64,000 bases of DNA from Nocardia sp. NRRL S-836 (GCF_001279525.1 NZ_LGDY01000069.1:149690-213689), one strand, 5' to 3'. Positions 49,215-58,818 are shown, counted from the stretch's first letter. Program-made: numbers and translations. The notes: generated by a model not told the origin, from the letters alone.

Positions 49215-50341
49215 CGCAGGACAGCGTGCGCTCCATCGACACCGGCGCGCCTCCCGCGCGGTTCGCGCGCGGCTGGCACTGCCTGGGCCTGGCCGACAGC
49301 TTCCGCGACGGGCAGCCGCACGCGGTCGAGGCGTTCGGCACGAAGCTCGTGGTGTTCCAGGGCGAGGACGGCACGCTCAACGTGCTCGACGCGTACTGCC
49401 GGCACATGGGCGGCGACCTGACGCAGGGCACGGTGAAGGGCGGCAACATCGCCTGCCCGTTCCACGACTGGCGCTGGGCGGGCAACGGCCGGTGCGTCGA
49501 GATCCCGTACGCCAAAAGGGTTCCGCTGCGGGCGCGCACCCGCTCGTGGACCACGCTGGAGGAGAACAAGCAGCTGTTCGTGTGGAACGACCCCCAAGGC
49601 AACCCGCCGCCGCCGCACGTCACGATCCCGCGCATCGAGCAGGCGTTCAGCGACGAGTGGAGCAACTGGACGTGGGACTCGGTCGTGATCGACAACGCGA
49701 ACTGCCGCGAGATCATCGACAACGTCGTCGACATGGCGCACTTCTTCTACATCCACTTCGCGTTCCCGACGTACTTCAAGAACGTGCTGGAGGGCCACAT
49801 CGCCTCGCAGTACCTCACCACGCGCGGGCGGCCGGACGTGGCGATGGCGTCGAACTACACCGGTGACGTCGAGGTGCGGTCGGAGGCCTCGTACCACGGG
49901 CCGTCGTACATGATCGACTACCTGTGGAACGACTACCGGGGCATCGAGATCGAGACGGTGCTGATCAACTGCCACTACCCGATCACGCCGAACTCGTTCA
50001 AGCTGCAGTGGGGCGCGATCGTGAAGAAGCTGCCGGGCGTCTCCGACGAGCACGCGGACAAGATCGCCCGCAAGTTCGCGCGCGGCATCGGCGCCGGTTT
50101 CCTGCAGGACGTGGAGATCTGGCAGAACAAGACGCGGATCGACAACCCGCTGCTGTGCGAGGAGGACGGGCCGGTCTACCAGCTGCGGCGCTGGTACGAG
50201 CAGTTCTACGTGGACGTCGAGGACGTCACCGACGACATGGTGCGGCGCTTCGAGTTCGAGGTCGACACGAGCCGGGCGGTCGAGGTGTGGGAGAGGGAGG
50301 TCGCCGAGAACCTCGCCCGCAAGCAGCCGACGAGCTCATGA
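49211..50341 (+). CDS. kshA: 3-ketosteroid 9-alpha-hydroxylase oxygenase KshA
   Basis: 376 aa Rieske oxygenase. Rieske ligands Cys63, His65, Cys82 and His85 (CxH...CPFH); the mononuclear iron ligands include His177 and His182 in DMAHFFYIH. Hydroxylates C9 of the steroid nucleus to open the B-ring non-enzymatically. Corresponds to Rv3526 KshA. ATGA overlap with kstD, and its stop overlaps the next gene. Confidence 0.94.
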   Translation: MTQDSVRSIDTGAPPARFARGWHCLGLADSFRDGQPHAVEAFGTKLVVFQGEDGTLNVLDAYCRHMGGDLTQGTVKGGNIACPFHDWRWAGNGRCVEIPYAKRVPLRARTRSWTTLEENKQLFVWNDPQGNPPPPHVTIPRIEQAFSDEWSNWTWDSVVIDNANCREIIDNVVDMAHFFYIHFAFPTYFKNVLEGHIASQYLTTRGRPDVAMASNYTGDVEVRSEASYHGPSYMIDYLWNDYRGIEIETVLINCHYPITPNSFKLQWGAIVKKLPGVSDEHADKIARKFARGIGAGFLQDVEIWQNKTRIDNPLLCEEDGPVYQLRRWYEQFYVDVEDVTDDMVRRFEFEVDTSRAVEVWEREVAENLARKQPTSS

Positions 50342-50574
50342 ACGAGCGCGACGAGTTCCTGTCCGGTGGCATGGCACCGGTGACGTGCGACTGCGGAAAC
50401 CGGGTGCTGGTGAAGAAGAACAGCCCGCAGCACACCAGCGTGCAGTGGCTGGCCGACACCGGCGTCTGCCCGGAGCTGGGGCCGCGGGCACCACTCGTGC
50501 GGACGTGCCTGCGGTTGCGGGACGGCATCGAGAAGGCCGTGCGGGACGGGACGGTGGAGGTCGCCGATGGCTGA
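50338..50574 (+). CDS. Small cysteine-containing protein between kshA and kshB
   Basis: 78 aa, unrecognised. It contains CDCG at residues 17-20, a Cys in GVCPEL at about 44 and another at about 57, a possible zinc or Fe-S site. It begins in an ATGA overlap with kshA and its stop lies 8 bp inside kshB, so it is translated between the two subunits of the hydroxylase. This conserved-looking coupling suggests a role in KshAB function or assembly; that is inference. Confidence 0.7.
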   Translation: MNERDEFLSGGMAPVTCDCGNRVLVKKNSPQHTSVQWLADTGVCPELGPRAPLVRTCLRLRDGIEKAVRDGTVEVADG

Positions 50575-51529
50575 GGTGCACCGGGTGCGCGTCGAGGAGG
50601 TCGTCGAGGAGACCGCCGACGCGCGGTCGTTCGTGCTGTCGGGCGCCGACTTCCGGCCGCTGCCGGGGCAGTTCCTGACCGTGCGGGCGGGTGACGTGGC
50701 GCGCTGCTACTCCCTGTCCAGCGCGCCGGGTGAACCGTTGCGGATCACGGTCAAGCGCACGCCGGACGGGTACGGCTCGGTGTGGATGTGCTCGCAGGTG
50801 CGGGCCGGGACGGAGCTCGACGTGCTGGCGCCGGCCGGGGTGTTCACGCCGCGGTCGCTGGACTCGGCGTTGCTGGCGTTCGCGGCGGGCAGCGGGATCA
50901 CGCCGGTGATGTCGATCATCCGCGCGGTGTTGTTCGGCGGGACCGGGTCGGTGCACCTGTTCTACGCCAACCGCGACGAAGCCTCGGTGATCTTCGCTCG
51001 GCAGCTGGACCGGTTGTCCCGCGACTTTCCCGGACGGCTGACGGTCGTGCACTGGCTGGAGTCGGTGCAGGGGCTGCCGCACGGGTTGCGCGCGTTCGTG
51101 CGGCCGTGCGACGAGGCGTTCGTGTGCGGCCCGGCGCCGTTCATGGAGGCGGCGCGCAAGGCGTTGCACGACGTTGCGGTGGTGCACGTCGAGAAGTTCG
51201 TGTCGTTGTCGAGTGACCCGTTCGCCGAGGTCGTGGCGGTGGCGGACGACCGGCCGGACGCGCGGGTCGAGGTGTCGCTGGATGGTGAGACGCACCGGTT
51301 CGCGTGGCCGGCCAGGACGAAGCTGCTGGACCTGTTGCTGGCCAACGGACTGGACGCGCCGTTCTCGTGCCGGGAGGGTGCGTGCAGCGCGTGCGCGTGC
51401 CGGCTGGTCGGCGGCGAGGTCAAGATGCTCAACAACGACGTGCTCGACCCCGAGGACATCGCCGACGGCATCGTGCTGGCGTGCCAGTCGGTTCCGGTCA
51501 CCGACACGGTGAAGATCACCTACGAGTGA
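50567..51529 (+). CDS. kshB: Ketosteroid 9-alpha-hydroxylase reductase KshB
   Basis: 320 aa. FAD-binding RCYSLSSAP (about 45-53), NAD-binding AGSGITPVMS (about 107-116), and a C-terminal plant-type [2Fe-2S] domain with ligands Cys268, Cys273, Cys276 and Cys306. Passes electrons from NADH to KshA. In mycobacteria kshB lies apart from kshA; here both are in one operon. Confidence 0.93.
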   Translation: MAEVHRVRVEEVVEETADARSFVLSGADFRPLPGQFLTVRAGDVARCYSLSSAPGEPLRITVKRTPDGYGSVWMCSQVRAGTELDVLAPAGVFTPRSLDSALLAFAAGSGITPVMSIIRAVLFGGTGSVHLFYANRDEASVIFARQLDRLSRDFPGRLTVVHWLESVQGLPHGLRAFVRPCDEAFVCGPAPFMEAARKALHDVAVVHVEKFVSLSSDPFAEVVAVADDRPDARVEVSLDGETHRFAWPARTKLLDLLLANGLDAPFSCREGACSACACRLVGGEVKMLNNDVLDPEDIADGIVLACQSVPVTDTVKITYE

Positions 51530-51539
51530 GGGGCGTCTG

Positions 51540-52370
51540 ATGCCGATCGACCCGGCTGTCGCGGTGGGGGCGGAACTGCCCGAGCTGGAGTTCTCCTGGA
51601 CGTCGTCGGACGTGCTGCTCTACCACCTCGCCCTGGGTGCCACGGAGCTGCGGTACGTCTACGAGAAGGGGTTGTCGGTGCTGCCGACGTTCGGCGTGGT
51701 CGCGCCGCGGTTCCACGAGACCGCGCCGCCGACCGTGTCGTTCCCCGGCATCGACATCGACCTGGCCAAGGTGCTGCACGGCACGCAGGAGATCACCGTG
51801 CAGGCGCCGATCCCGGCCGAGGGCGCGGCGGTGCTGCGGACCCGCGTCACGGACGTGTGGGACAAGGGGAAGGCGGCGGTGATCGTGCAGGAGTCGACGG
51901 CGGTCACCCCGGACGGGACCGCGCTCTACACCACGCGCTCCAGCATCTTCGCCCGCGGCGAGGGCGGGTTCGGCGGGTCGCGCGGGCCGTCGGCGCGGGT
52001 GGCGCTGCCCGAGCGCGAGCCGGACGCGGTGATCGAGACGCCGACGTTGCCGCAGCAGGCGTACCTGTACCGGTTGTGCGGTGACCGCAACCCCTTGCAC
52101 GCCGATCCGGAGTTCGCCCGCCTGGCCGGGTTCGACCGGCCGATCCTGCACGGGCTGTGCACCTACGGCGTGGTGTGCAAGGCGGTTGTCGACGCGCTGC
52201 TGGACGGGCCGGAGCGGGTGGTGTCGTTCGGGGCGCGGTTCGCGGGCGTGGTGTTCCCCGGTGAGACGCTGCGGACCTCGGTGTGGCGGGACGGGCCGCG
52301 GCTGCTGCTGACCACCTCCGCCGCGGACCGTCCCGTGCTCGCCGACGCCGTGCTCCTGACCCGGGGCTAG
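51540..52370 (+). CDS. hsd4B: 2-enoyl-CoA hydratase, double hot-dog (Rv3538/Hsd4B)
   Basis: 276 aa MaoC-type hydratase; the second hot-dog carries the R-hydratase motif CGDRNPLHADPEFARLAGFDRPILHG (from about residue 180) with catalytic Asp and His. The N-terminal half PIDPAVAVGAELP...SFPGIDIDLAKVLHG follows Rv3538. Hydrates the C24 steroid enoyl-CoA. Follows kshB after 10 bp and converges on ltp2 with a 4-bp overlap of the coding ends. Confidence 0.9.
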   Translation: MPIDPAVAVGAELPELEFSWTSSDVLLYHLALGATELRYVYEKGLSVLPTFGVVAPRFHETAPPTVSFPGIDIDLAKVLHGTQEITVQAPIPAEGAAVLRTRVTDVWDKGKAAVIVQESTAVTPDGTALYTTRSSIFARGEGGFGGSRGPSARVALPEREPDAVIETPTLPQQAYLYRLCGDRNPLHADPEFARLAGFDRPILHGLCTYGVVCKAVVDALLDGPERVVSFGARFAGVVFPGETLRTSVWRDGPRLLLTTSAADRPVLADAVLLTRG

Positions 52371-53506
52371 TGCCCCAGGACCAGGCCGCTGGTCGGAACG
52401 CCGGTGCCGGCGGTGACCAGGACGTGGTCCACGCCCGCGACCTGGTTCACCGCGGTGCCGCGGATCTGGCGCACGCCCTCGGCGATGCCGTTCATGCCGT
52501 GCAGGTAGGCCTCGCCGAGCTGGCCGCCATGCGGGTTGAGCGGCAGCGCACCATCAAGTTCCAGCGCGCCGGACGCCACGAGGTCCTTCGCCTCTCCCCT
52601 GCCGCAGAACCCGAGCTCCTCCAGCTGCACCAGCACGAACGGCGTGAAGTGGTCGTAGAGCACCGCGACGTCCACATCGGACGGGCCGATGCCCGACCGC
52701 TCCCACAGCTGCCGTGCCACCACACCCATCTCCGGCAACCCGGTCAGGTCGTCGCGGTAGTAGCTCGTCATCGTGAACTGGTCGCGGCCGCTGCCCTGGG
52801 CGGCGGCCCTGACCAGCGCGGGCTTGTTCGGCAGGTCGCGGGCCCGTTCGGCGGAGGTCACCACGAGCGCCACCGCACCGTCGCTCTCCTGGCAGCAGTC
52901 GAGCAGCCGCAGCGGTTCGGCGATCCAGCGGGACGCCTGGTGGTCGTCGAGGGTGATCGGCCGGCCGTGGAACCACGCGGCGGGGTTGGTGGCCGCGTGC
53001 TTGCGGTCGACCACGGCGATCCGGCCGAAGTCCTCGCTCGTGGCCCCGTGTTCGTGCATGTACCGGCGGGCGAACATGGCGACCATCGCGGCCGGCGTGC
53101 CCAGGCCCATCGGGTAGGACCAGCTGTTGTCGATGTTCGCCGCGGCCGCCGTCTGGACCTGGCCGAAGCGGTGCCCGGAACGTTCGTTGAACGCCCGGTA
53201 GCACACCACGACCCGCGCCGCGCCGGTCTCGACCGCCATCGCGGCCTGCTGGACGGTCGCGCACGCCGCGCCGCCGCCGTAGTGGACGCGGCTGAAGAAC
53301 GTCAGCTCCGGGATGCCGAGCTCGCGAGCGACGGCGATCTCGGCGTTGGTGTCCATGGTGAAGCTGACCAGGCCGTCCACATCGGACGGTTCGAGGCCGG
53401 CGTCCGCCAGTGCCGCGCGCACGGCCTCGGCGGCCAGCCGCAGTTCGCTGCGGCCGGACTCCTTGGAGAACTCGGTGGCGCCGATTCCGGCGATCGCGGC
53501 GGTCAC
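52367..53506 (-). CDS. ltp2: 17-hydroxy-propanoyl-CoA aldolase subunit Ltp2
   Basis: 379 aa thiolase-fold protein matching Rv3540c. No CxxGH nucleophile; characteristic YDHFTPFVLVQLEELGFCG and NPHGGQLGEAYLHGMNGI. With the DUF35 domain of ChsH2 it performs the retro-aldol step that releases propionyl-CoA and leaves androstenedione. GTGA overlap with chsH1. Confidence 0.93.
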   Translation of the reverse strand: MTAAIAGIGATEFSKESGRSELRLAAEAVRAALADAGLEPSDVDGLVSFTMDTNAEIAVARELGIPELTFFSRVHYGGGAACATVQQAAMAVETGAARVVVCYRAFNERSGHRFGQVQTAAAANIDNSWSYPMGLGTPAAMVAMFARRYMHEHGATSEDFGRIAVVDRKHAATNPAAWFHGRPITLDDHQASRWIAEPLRLLDCCQESDGAVALVVTSAERARDLPNKPALVRAAAQGSGRDQFTMTSYYRDDLTGLPEMGVVARQLWERSGIGPSDVDVAVLYDHFTPFVLVQLEELGFCGRGEAKDLVASGALELDGALPLNPHGGQLGEAYLHGMNGIAEGVRQIRGTAVNQVAGVDHVLVTAGTGVPTSGLVLGH

Positions 53507-53886
53507 GCGGGCACCTCGATCCGCACCGTGCCGGTGACGTGGTCGCCGTGGCCGGTGCGGCCGACGACCTCGATCAGCAGGTCGCGGTCGTCACGCGCGA
53601 TGACCTGGCCGAAGAACTTCAGCGTGTCGTAGGCGTAGCAGGGGGCACCGAGCCTGATGTCGATCTGCCGCACCAGCGCCTCCCGGCCGGCCCAGTCGGT
53701 GACGTAGCGCTGCACCAGGCCGGTCGTGGTGAGGATGTTGATGAAGATGTCCTTCGAGCCGCGCTGGACCGCCAGGTCGCGGTCGTGGTGCACGTCCTGG
53801 AAGTCGCGGGTGGCCAGCGCGGTGCTGACCACGAACGTCGGCGTGGCCTCGACGTGCCACTCGGGCAGGGAGTCACCGGTCCGCAC
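53503..53886 (-). CDS. chsH1: Steroid enoyl-CoA hydratase subunit ChsH1
   Basis: 127 aa single hot-dog MaoC domain (DFQDVHHDRDLA, FINILTTTGLVQRYVTDW), corresponds to Rv3541c. Forms the heteromeric hydratase with the MaoC domain of ChsH2. GTG start 14 nt inside chsH2. Confidence 0.91.
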   Translation of the reverse strand: MRTGDSLPEWHVEATPTFVVSTALATRDFQDVHHDRDLAVQRGSKDIFINILTTTGLVQRYVTDWAGREALVRQIDIRLGAPCYAYDTLKFFGQVIARDDRDLLIEVVGRTGHGDHVTGTVRIEVPA

Positions 53887-54760
53887 GAGGCCTCCAGCCC
53901 ACCATCGTCAGGTCGTCGTCGACCCTGGTGAACACGACCTCGACCGGCAGCCCGACCCTCGGTTCGCCGTCGAGCTCGCCCAGCATCCGCACGCCCTCGT
54001 CCAGCTCAACCAGCGCGACGACGAACGGGGTCTGCTTGCCGGGCACCTGCGGGTGGTGGTGCACGACGTAGCTGTAGACCACGCCGCGGCCGTCCGAGAC
54101 CAGGTACTTCGGTTTCGTGGCACCGCATTCCGGGCACATCGGGCCGGGCGGGTGCCGCAGCAGGCCGCAGCCGCCGCACCGCTGGATGCGCAGCTCACCC
54201 CGTTTCGTGCCCTCCCAGAAGTACTCGGTGTCCTGGTTGACCGACGGCCGGATCGCCTGCGCGCGCTCGGTTGTCACGGGTGCGGCGGTCTTGGCCGGCG
54301 GGCGGAACTTCAGCACGCGGAAGCGCATCTCGGCGACCACCTCGTCACCGACGTACCAGGTGCTCCTGGTCGTGACGAACCAGCCTTCGCCGAGCGCGGT
54401 CTTCTTGGGGCCGGTCACGTCCTCCAGCCGGGAGGTGACGGCGAGCTGCTCGCCGACCCGCAGGTAGCGGTGGTAGGTCTGGTCGCTGTTGGTCGCGACG
54501 ACCGAGGTGAACCCGGCCTCGTCGAGGATGCCCATCATCGCGCCGAGCGGGTCGTCCGGGGTGCGCTGACCGTGCAGGCCACCCATCGTCCACACCTGCA
54601 CCATCGCCGGTGGCGCGACCTCGGTGTAGCCGGGGTGCCGGTCGCCGATAGCCTCCAGCCAGTTGCGGATCATCGGCAGGTTCACCGGGTCGCGGGCGAG
54701 CCGGGGCGCGCACTCGCCCCGTTCCGCGATCTTCGCGGCCTCTTCCTCGATGTCGGTCAC
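53873..54760 (-). CDS. chsH2: ChsH2: MaoC hydratase fused to DUF35 domain
   Basis: 295 aa, two domains: MaoC-like hot-dog (about 1-150) and DUF35 (about 170-295) with a zinc ribbon CGGCG...CPECG. The DUF35 part partners Ltp2, the MaoC part partners ChsH1. Corresponds to Rv3542c. GTGA overlap with fadE29. Confidence 0.92.
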   Translation of the reverse strand: MTDIEEEAAKIAERGECAPRLARDPVNLPMIRNWLEAIGDRHPGYTEVAPPAMVQVWTMGGLHGQRTPDDPLGAMMGILDEAGFTSVVATNSDQTYHRYLRVGEQLAVTSRLEDVTGPKKTALGEGWFVTTRSTWYVGDEVVAEMRFRVLKFRPPAKTAAPVTTERAQAIRPSVNQDTEYFWEGTKRGELRIQRCGGCGLLRHPPGPMCPECGATKPKYLVSDGRGVVYSYVVHHHPQVPGKQTPFVVALVELDEGVRMLGELDGEPRVGLPVEVVFTRVDDDLTMVGWRPRADR

Positions 54761-55899
54761 CGCACCACCCTCGGTAGTCCCAGCCCGATCGACGCGATCA
54801 GCTCCTTCTGCACCTCGTTCACGCCACCGCCGAAGGTGAGCACGAGGTTGCGCCTGGCCTGCACGTCCAGCCAGCGCACCAGTTCCGCGGTCTCCGGTTC
54901 GGCCGGGTCACCGTGGCGGCTCACGACCTCCTCCAGCAGCCGGCCGACGCGCTGGGTGCGGTCGGCGGCGAAGACCTTGGTGGCCGAGGCGTCCGCGACC
55001 TCCACCTCCTGCGCGGCCACCTGCCAGTTGAGCAGCTCGTTCACCCGGTGCACGGCCTTCACCTCGGCCAGCGCCCTGCGCACGTCCGGCAGGTCCAGCA
55101 GGTCGCGGTCGCGCGCCCACCGGTGCACGCGGTCGAGCTGCGCGCCGATCCGGCCGGACGGTCCGAGCATCACGCGCTCGTGGTTGAGCTGGGTGGTGAT
55201 CAGCCGCCAGCCCTCGTTCTCCTCGCCGACGCGCATGCCGACCGGAACCTCGACGTCGCTGTAGTAGGTCGCGTTGACGTGGTGCGCGCCGTCGCAGGTG
55301 ATGATCGGCGTCCACGAGTAGCCGGGGTCGGCGGTGTCGGCGATCAGGATGGTGATGCCGCGGTGGCGGTCCTCCGGCGTTCCGGTGCGGACCGCGAGCC
55401 AGACGAAGTCGGCGTCGTGGCCGCCGGTCGTGAAGATCTTCTGGCCGTTGACGACGTAGTGGTCGTCGTGCCTGACCGCCCTGGTCCGCAACGCCGCGAG
55501 GTCCGTGCCGGCCTCGGGTTCGGTGTAGCCGATGGCGAAGTGCACCTCACCGCGCAGGATCCGCGGCAGGAAGAGGTCCTTCTGCTCCCGGGTACCGTAG
55601 CGCTGCAACGTCGGCCCGACCGTCTGCAGCGTCACGTACGGCAGCGGCACGTCCGCGCGCGCCGCCTCGTTGACGAAGATCTGCTGCTCGACCGGCCCGA
55701 ACCCGCGCCCGCCGTACTCGGTGGGCCAGCCGACGCCGAGCCGGCCGTCGGCGCCGAGGCGGCGGACCAGCTCGCGGTAGACGGCGCCGTGCCGTTCGGT
55801 GAGCATCGCCTCGCGTTCCCGCTCGGACATCACGCTGCCGAAGTACTCGCGCAGCTCGTCGCGCAGCTTCCGCTGGGCGGTCGTGAGGTCAACGAACAT
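54757..55899 (-). CDS. fadE29: Acyl-CoA dehydrogenase FadE29 (ChsE2)
   Basis: 380 aa, corresponds to Rv3543c (VDLTTAQRKLRDELREYFGSVM, GYTEPEAGTDLAALRT, LNHERVMLGPSGRI, TFGGGVNEVQKELIASIGLGLPR). Forms the alpha2-beta2 ChsE1-ChsE2 enzyme with FadE28 for the 3-carbon side chain. Starts 11 nt inside fadE28. Confidence 0.93.
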   Translation of the reverse strand: MFVDLTTAQRKLRDELREYFGSVMSEREREAMLTERHGAVYRELVRRLGADGRLGVGWPTEYGGRGFGPVEQQIFVNEAARADVPLPYVTLQTVGPTLQRYGTREQKDLFLPRILRGEVHFAIGYTEPEAGTDLAALRTRAVRHDDHYVVNGQKIFTTGGHDADFVWLAVRTGTPEDRHRGITILIADTADPGYSWTPIITCDGAHHVNATYYSDVEVPVGMRVGEENEGWRLITTQLNHERVMLGPSGRIGAQLDRVHRWARDRDLLDLPDVRRALAEVKAVHRVNELLNWQVAAQEVEVADASATKVFAADRTQRVGRLLEEVVSRHGDPAEPETAELVRWLDVQARRNLVLTFGGGVNEVQKELIASIGLGLPRVVR

Positions 55900-56875
55900 C
55901 GATCCGCCCCAACCGGTGCTCCACTCCGCCGACGAACCTCGTCAGCTCCTTGGCCATGCCGTAGTACCTGTGCATCGGGTAGGTGATGTCGAGCCCCAGG
56001 CCGCCGTGCAGGTGGTGGCACGTGTGCACGGCCGGGAGCACCTCGGCCGCGAGCCAGTAGGCGGCGGTGTCGAGGTCGGCGGTGTCCTGATCGGGGCGGT
56101 CGAAGGTCCAGCAGGCGGTGAGCGCGGCGAGGTGCATGGTGCGCGCGGCGACGTAGACGTCGGCGACCTGGCCCGCGACGGCCTGGAACGACGACAGCGG
56201 CTTGCCGAACTGGTGGCGGGTGCCGACGTGCTTCACCGTCAGGTCGAGCGCACCGGCGAGCACCCCGTCCGCGACCGCGCAGGCGCCCGCGAGTGCGTAG
56301 CCGCGGACGTCTCCCGCCAGTGGTTCCCCTCGTGCGCCGTCGAACCGGACCGTGCTGTCCGTTGTGGACACACCGGGTTGTGCGGGATCGACGATCAGCG
56401 TGCCCGGCTCGTCGCCCAGCACCGCGCTGACGAGGATGCGCCGTGCTTCCGCGGCACGGGGGACGTGGACCTTGACGCCGGTGAGGCCGGTGCCGTCGCG
56501 GTCGGCCCTGGTGGCGGGGATCGCGGGCAGGGGGTTCGAGGGTTCGCTCAGCGCGGCCGTCAGGACCGCGTGCTGCTCGGTGACCAGCGGCAGCAGCGCG
56601 TCCTGCTGCTCGGGGGTGCCGAACCGGGCGATCGGCAGCACGCCCAGGGCCAATGTCGCGAACGCCGGCACGTCCACCGCCCTGCGCCCGACCTCCGTGA
56701 GCAGCAGCGCGGTCTCCACCACGCCGAGGCCGTGGCCGCCCAGCCGTTCCGGCACGGCCAGCGCCAGCAGACCGGCCTCCCCCAGTGCCTTCCACGGCGT
56801 CTCGCTCTCCCGGCCCAGCACGTCGGCGGCGAGCCGCGCGATCTCCCGCTGGGTGTCGTCGAGGCTGAAGTCCAT
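55889..56875 (-). CDS. fadE28: Acyl-CoA dehydrogenase FadE28 (ChsE1)
   Basis: 328 aa, corresponds to Rv3544c. DFSLDDTQREIARLAADVLGRE at the start, CAVADGVLAGALDLTVKHVGTRHQFGKPLSSFQAVAGQVADV, and CHHLHGGLGLDITYPMHRYYGMAKEL at the end. Start at the ATG that overlaps the fadE34 stop (TGATG); the frame is open further upstream. Confidence 0.92.
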   Translation of the reverse strand: MDFSLDDTQREIARLAADVLGRESETPWKALGEAGLLALAVPERLGGHGLGVVETALLLTEVGRRAVDVPAFATLALGVLPIARFGTPEQQDALLPLVTEQHAVLTAALSEPSNPLPAIPATRADRDGTGLTGVKVHVPRAAEARRILVSAVLGDEPGTLIVDPAQPGVSTTDSTVRFDGARGEPLAGDVRGYALAGACAVADGVLAGALDLTVKHVGTRHQFGKPLSSFQAVAGQVADVYVAARTMHLAALTACWTFDRPDQDTADLDTAAYWLAAEVLPAVHTCHHLHGGLGLDITYPMHRYYGMAKELTRFVGGVEHRLGRIDVR

Positions 56876-58773
56876 CAACTCTCCCTGGGTAGGCCGAGGA
56901 TCCGTTCGCCGGCGAGGTTCATCAGCACCTGCGTCGTGCCGCCCGCGATGCTCAGGCACCGGGTGAGCAGGAACTCGTGCACCTGGTCGCTGTGCACCAG
57001 TCCGCCGTCGAGCTCCACCGCGAACTCGGCCACGTCCTGCCGGTGCCGCACCCCGACCAGCTTGCGGACGCTGGACTCCGGACCGGGTTCCTGCCCGTGG
57101 AGCTGACGCAGGCCCGCCCGCAGGTCCAGCAACGACACCGCGAGTCCTTCCGCGACCAGCACGCCCAGGCGTTCCGACGGCTCGGGACCGGCGGCCAGAA
57201 CCTGTTCCAGTGCCTCCCCCAGCGACGAGCCGCGGCCCATGGCGACGCGTTCGTTGGCGAGGGTGGTGCGCGCCAGCCGCCAGCCGTCGTTCACCGCCCC
57301 GACCACGCAGTCGTCGGGCACGAACACCTCGTCCAGGAAGACCTCGTTGAACCGCGCCTCCCCGGTGATCTCCCGCAACGGCCGCACGTCCACGCCCTCC
57401 GCACGCATGTCGACCAGGAAGTAGGTGATGCCCCTGTGCTTCGGGACCGACGAGTCGGTGCGGGCCAGGCAGATCCCCCAGTCGGCCTCGTGGGCGAGCG
57501 ACGTCCACACCTTCTGCCCGGTCAGCCGCCAGCCGCCCTCCGCCCGCACGGCCCTGGTGCGCAACGACGCCAGGTCCGAACCGGCCTCCGGTTCGCTGAA
57601 GAGCTGGCACCAGGTGAGCTCGCCGCGCAGCGTCGGCCAGACGAACCGGTCGCGCTGCTCCTCGGTGCCGTGGCGGAGGATCGTCGGCGCGGCCCAGGCA
57701 CCGATGACGAGGTCCGGCCTGCGCACCCCGGCCCGCGCGAACTCGTCGTCGATCACCAGCTGGCGGGCCGGCGAGGCGTCCAGCCCGTACGGGCGCGGCC
57801 AGTGCGGCACGAGGTATCCGCTGTCCGCCAACCGCTTCCGCTGCCCGGCCGGGTCGAGCGCGGCGATCTCCACCGCGAACGCCCTGACCTCCGGATCACC
57901 GCCGACCTCGACCCGGTGCTGTCGCCGTGCCCCGGCCAGCGCCAGTTCCGCCACCCGCCCGCGCCACCTCGCCCTGCCCCCGGCCAACTGCTGCAACGCG
58001 AGCGCGCGGCGCAGGTAGCGGTGGGCGTCGTGCTCCCACGTGAACCCGATGCCGCCGAGCACCTGGATGCAGTCCTTGGCGTTGCGCACCGCCGCGTCGA
58101 ACGCGACCGTGGCCGCGACGGCGGCGGCCAGCGGGTGTTCCGCGGGTTCTCCGACCGCACCGGCCGCGTCCCACGCGACGGAGGACGCCTGCTCCGCCCG
58201 GCACAGCATCTCGACGCACAGGTGCTTGACGGCCTGGAACGACCCGATGACCCGGCCGAACTGCTCCCGTTGCCGCGCGTGCCCGACCGCCGTCCGGAGG
58301 CACCACGCGGCGATGCCGCTCGCTTCGGCGGCCATGAGCGTGATCGCGAGGTCGGTCGGGTCGGCGACCGGCTCACCGTTCTCGTGGACGGTGACGGATC
58401 CCAGCGACCGGGTCAGGTCGACGGCTTCTCTCGCGGTGACGGTCGTCCGTTCGACCGGGACGAACATCCACCCGCCCGCATTGACGAGCAGGTGGGTGGC
58501 CTCGGTGGCGCCGATGACGTGCTCGGTGTCGAACCCGAAGCCGGCCACCCCGTCGAAGTCCGGGAACAGGGCACTCGCCAGCGCGGTGGGCAGCAACGGC
58601 CCCGGCACGAGGTGCTCGGCGGCGCACTCCAGCATCACGGCGAGGTCGACCACGCTCCCGCCCTCGCGCAGCACCTCGAAGAACCCGACGCGGACCAGGT
58701 CGGCCCACTTCCCGTGCGCCGCACCGACGCTCTCCCGCAGCGCGTGGTGCTCGTCGGTCGTGGCGATCGGCAT
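56875..58773 (-). CDS. fadE34: Fused acyl-CoA dehydrogenase FadE34 (ChsE3), compact
   Basis: 632 aa, two acyl-CoA dehydrogenase halves in one chain: a beta-like N-terminal part (about 1-275, with REQFGRVIGSFQAVKHLC and GGIGFTWEHDAHRYLRRA) and an alpha-like C-terminal part (about 300-632, with LFSEPEAGSDLASLRTRA, LTGQKVWTSLAHEADW, TLANERVAMGRG). Corresponds to Rv3573c, which acts on the 5-carbon side chain. I recall the mycobacterial protein as 711 aa; the N-terminal half is shortened here. First gene of the chs operon; GAGGAGG ribosome-binding site. Confidence 0.91.
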   Translation of the reverse strand: MPIATTDEHHALRESVGAAHGKWADLVRVGFFEVLREGGSVVDLAVMLECAAEHLVPGPLLPTALASALFPDFDGVAGFGFDTEHVIGATEATHLLVNAGGWMFVPVERTTVTAREAVDLTRSLGSVTVHENGEPVADPTDLAITLMAAEASGIAAWCLRTAVGHARQREQFGRVIGSFQAVKHLCVEMLCRAEQASSVAWDAAGAVGEPAEHPLAAAVAATVAFDAAVRNAKDCIQVLGGIGFTWEHDAHRYLRRALALQQLAGGRARWRGRVAELALAGARRQHRVEVGGDPEVRAFAVEIAALDPAGQRKRLADSGYLVPHWPRPYGLDASPARQLVIDDEFARAGVRRPDLVIGAWAAPTILRHGTEEQRDRFVWPTLRGELTWCQLFSEPEAGSDLASLRTRAVRAEGGWRLTGQKVWTSLAHEADWGICLARTDSSVPKHRGITYFLVDMRAEGVDVRPLREITGEARFNEVFLDEVFVPDDCVVGAVNDGWRLARTTLANERVAMGRGSSLGEALEQVLAAGPEPSERLGVLVAEGLAVSLLDLRAGLRQLHGQEPGPESSVRKLVGVRHRQDVAEFAVELDGGLVHSDQVHEFLLTRCLSIAGGTTQVLMNLAGERILGLPRES

Positions 58774-58804
58774 GCGGCCTCCTCCAGTAACATGAGGAAG
58801 TTTA

Positions 58805-58818
58805 TAGAACGTGTTCTA
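58805..58818. promoter_or_regulatory. KstR operator, fadE34-chs operon side
   Basis: TAGAACGTGTTCTA, exact consensus and nearly a perfect palindrome. It is 31 bp from the fadE34 start, in the divergent region with kstR. Confidence 0.92.
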
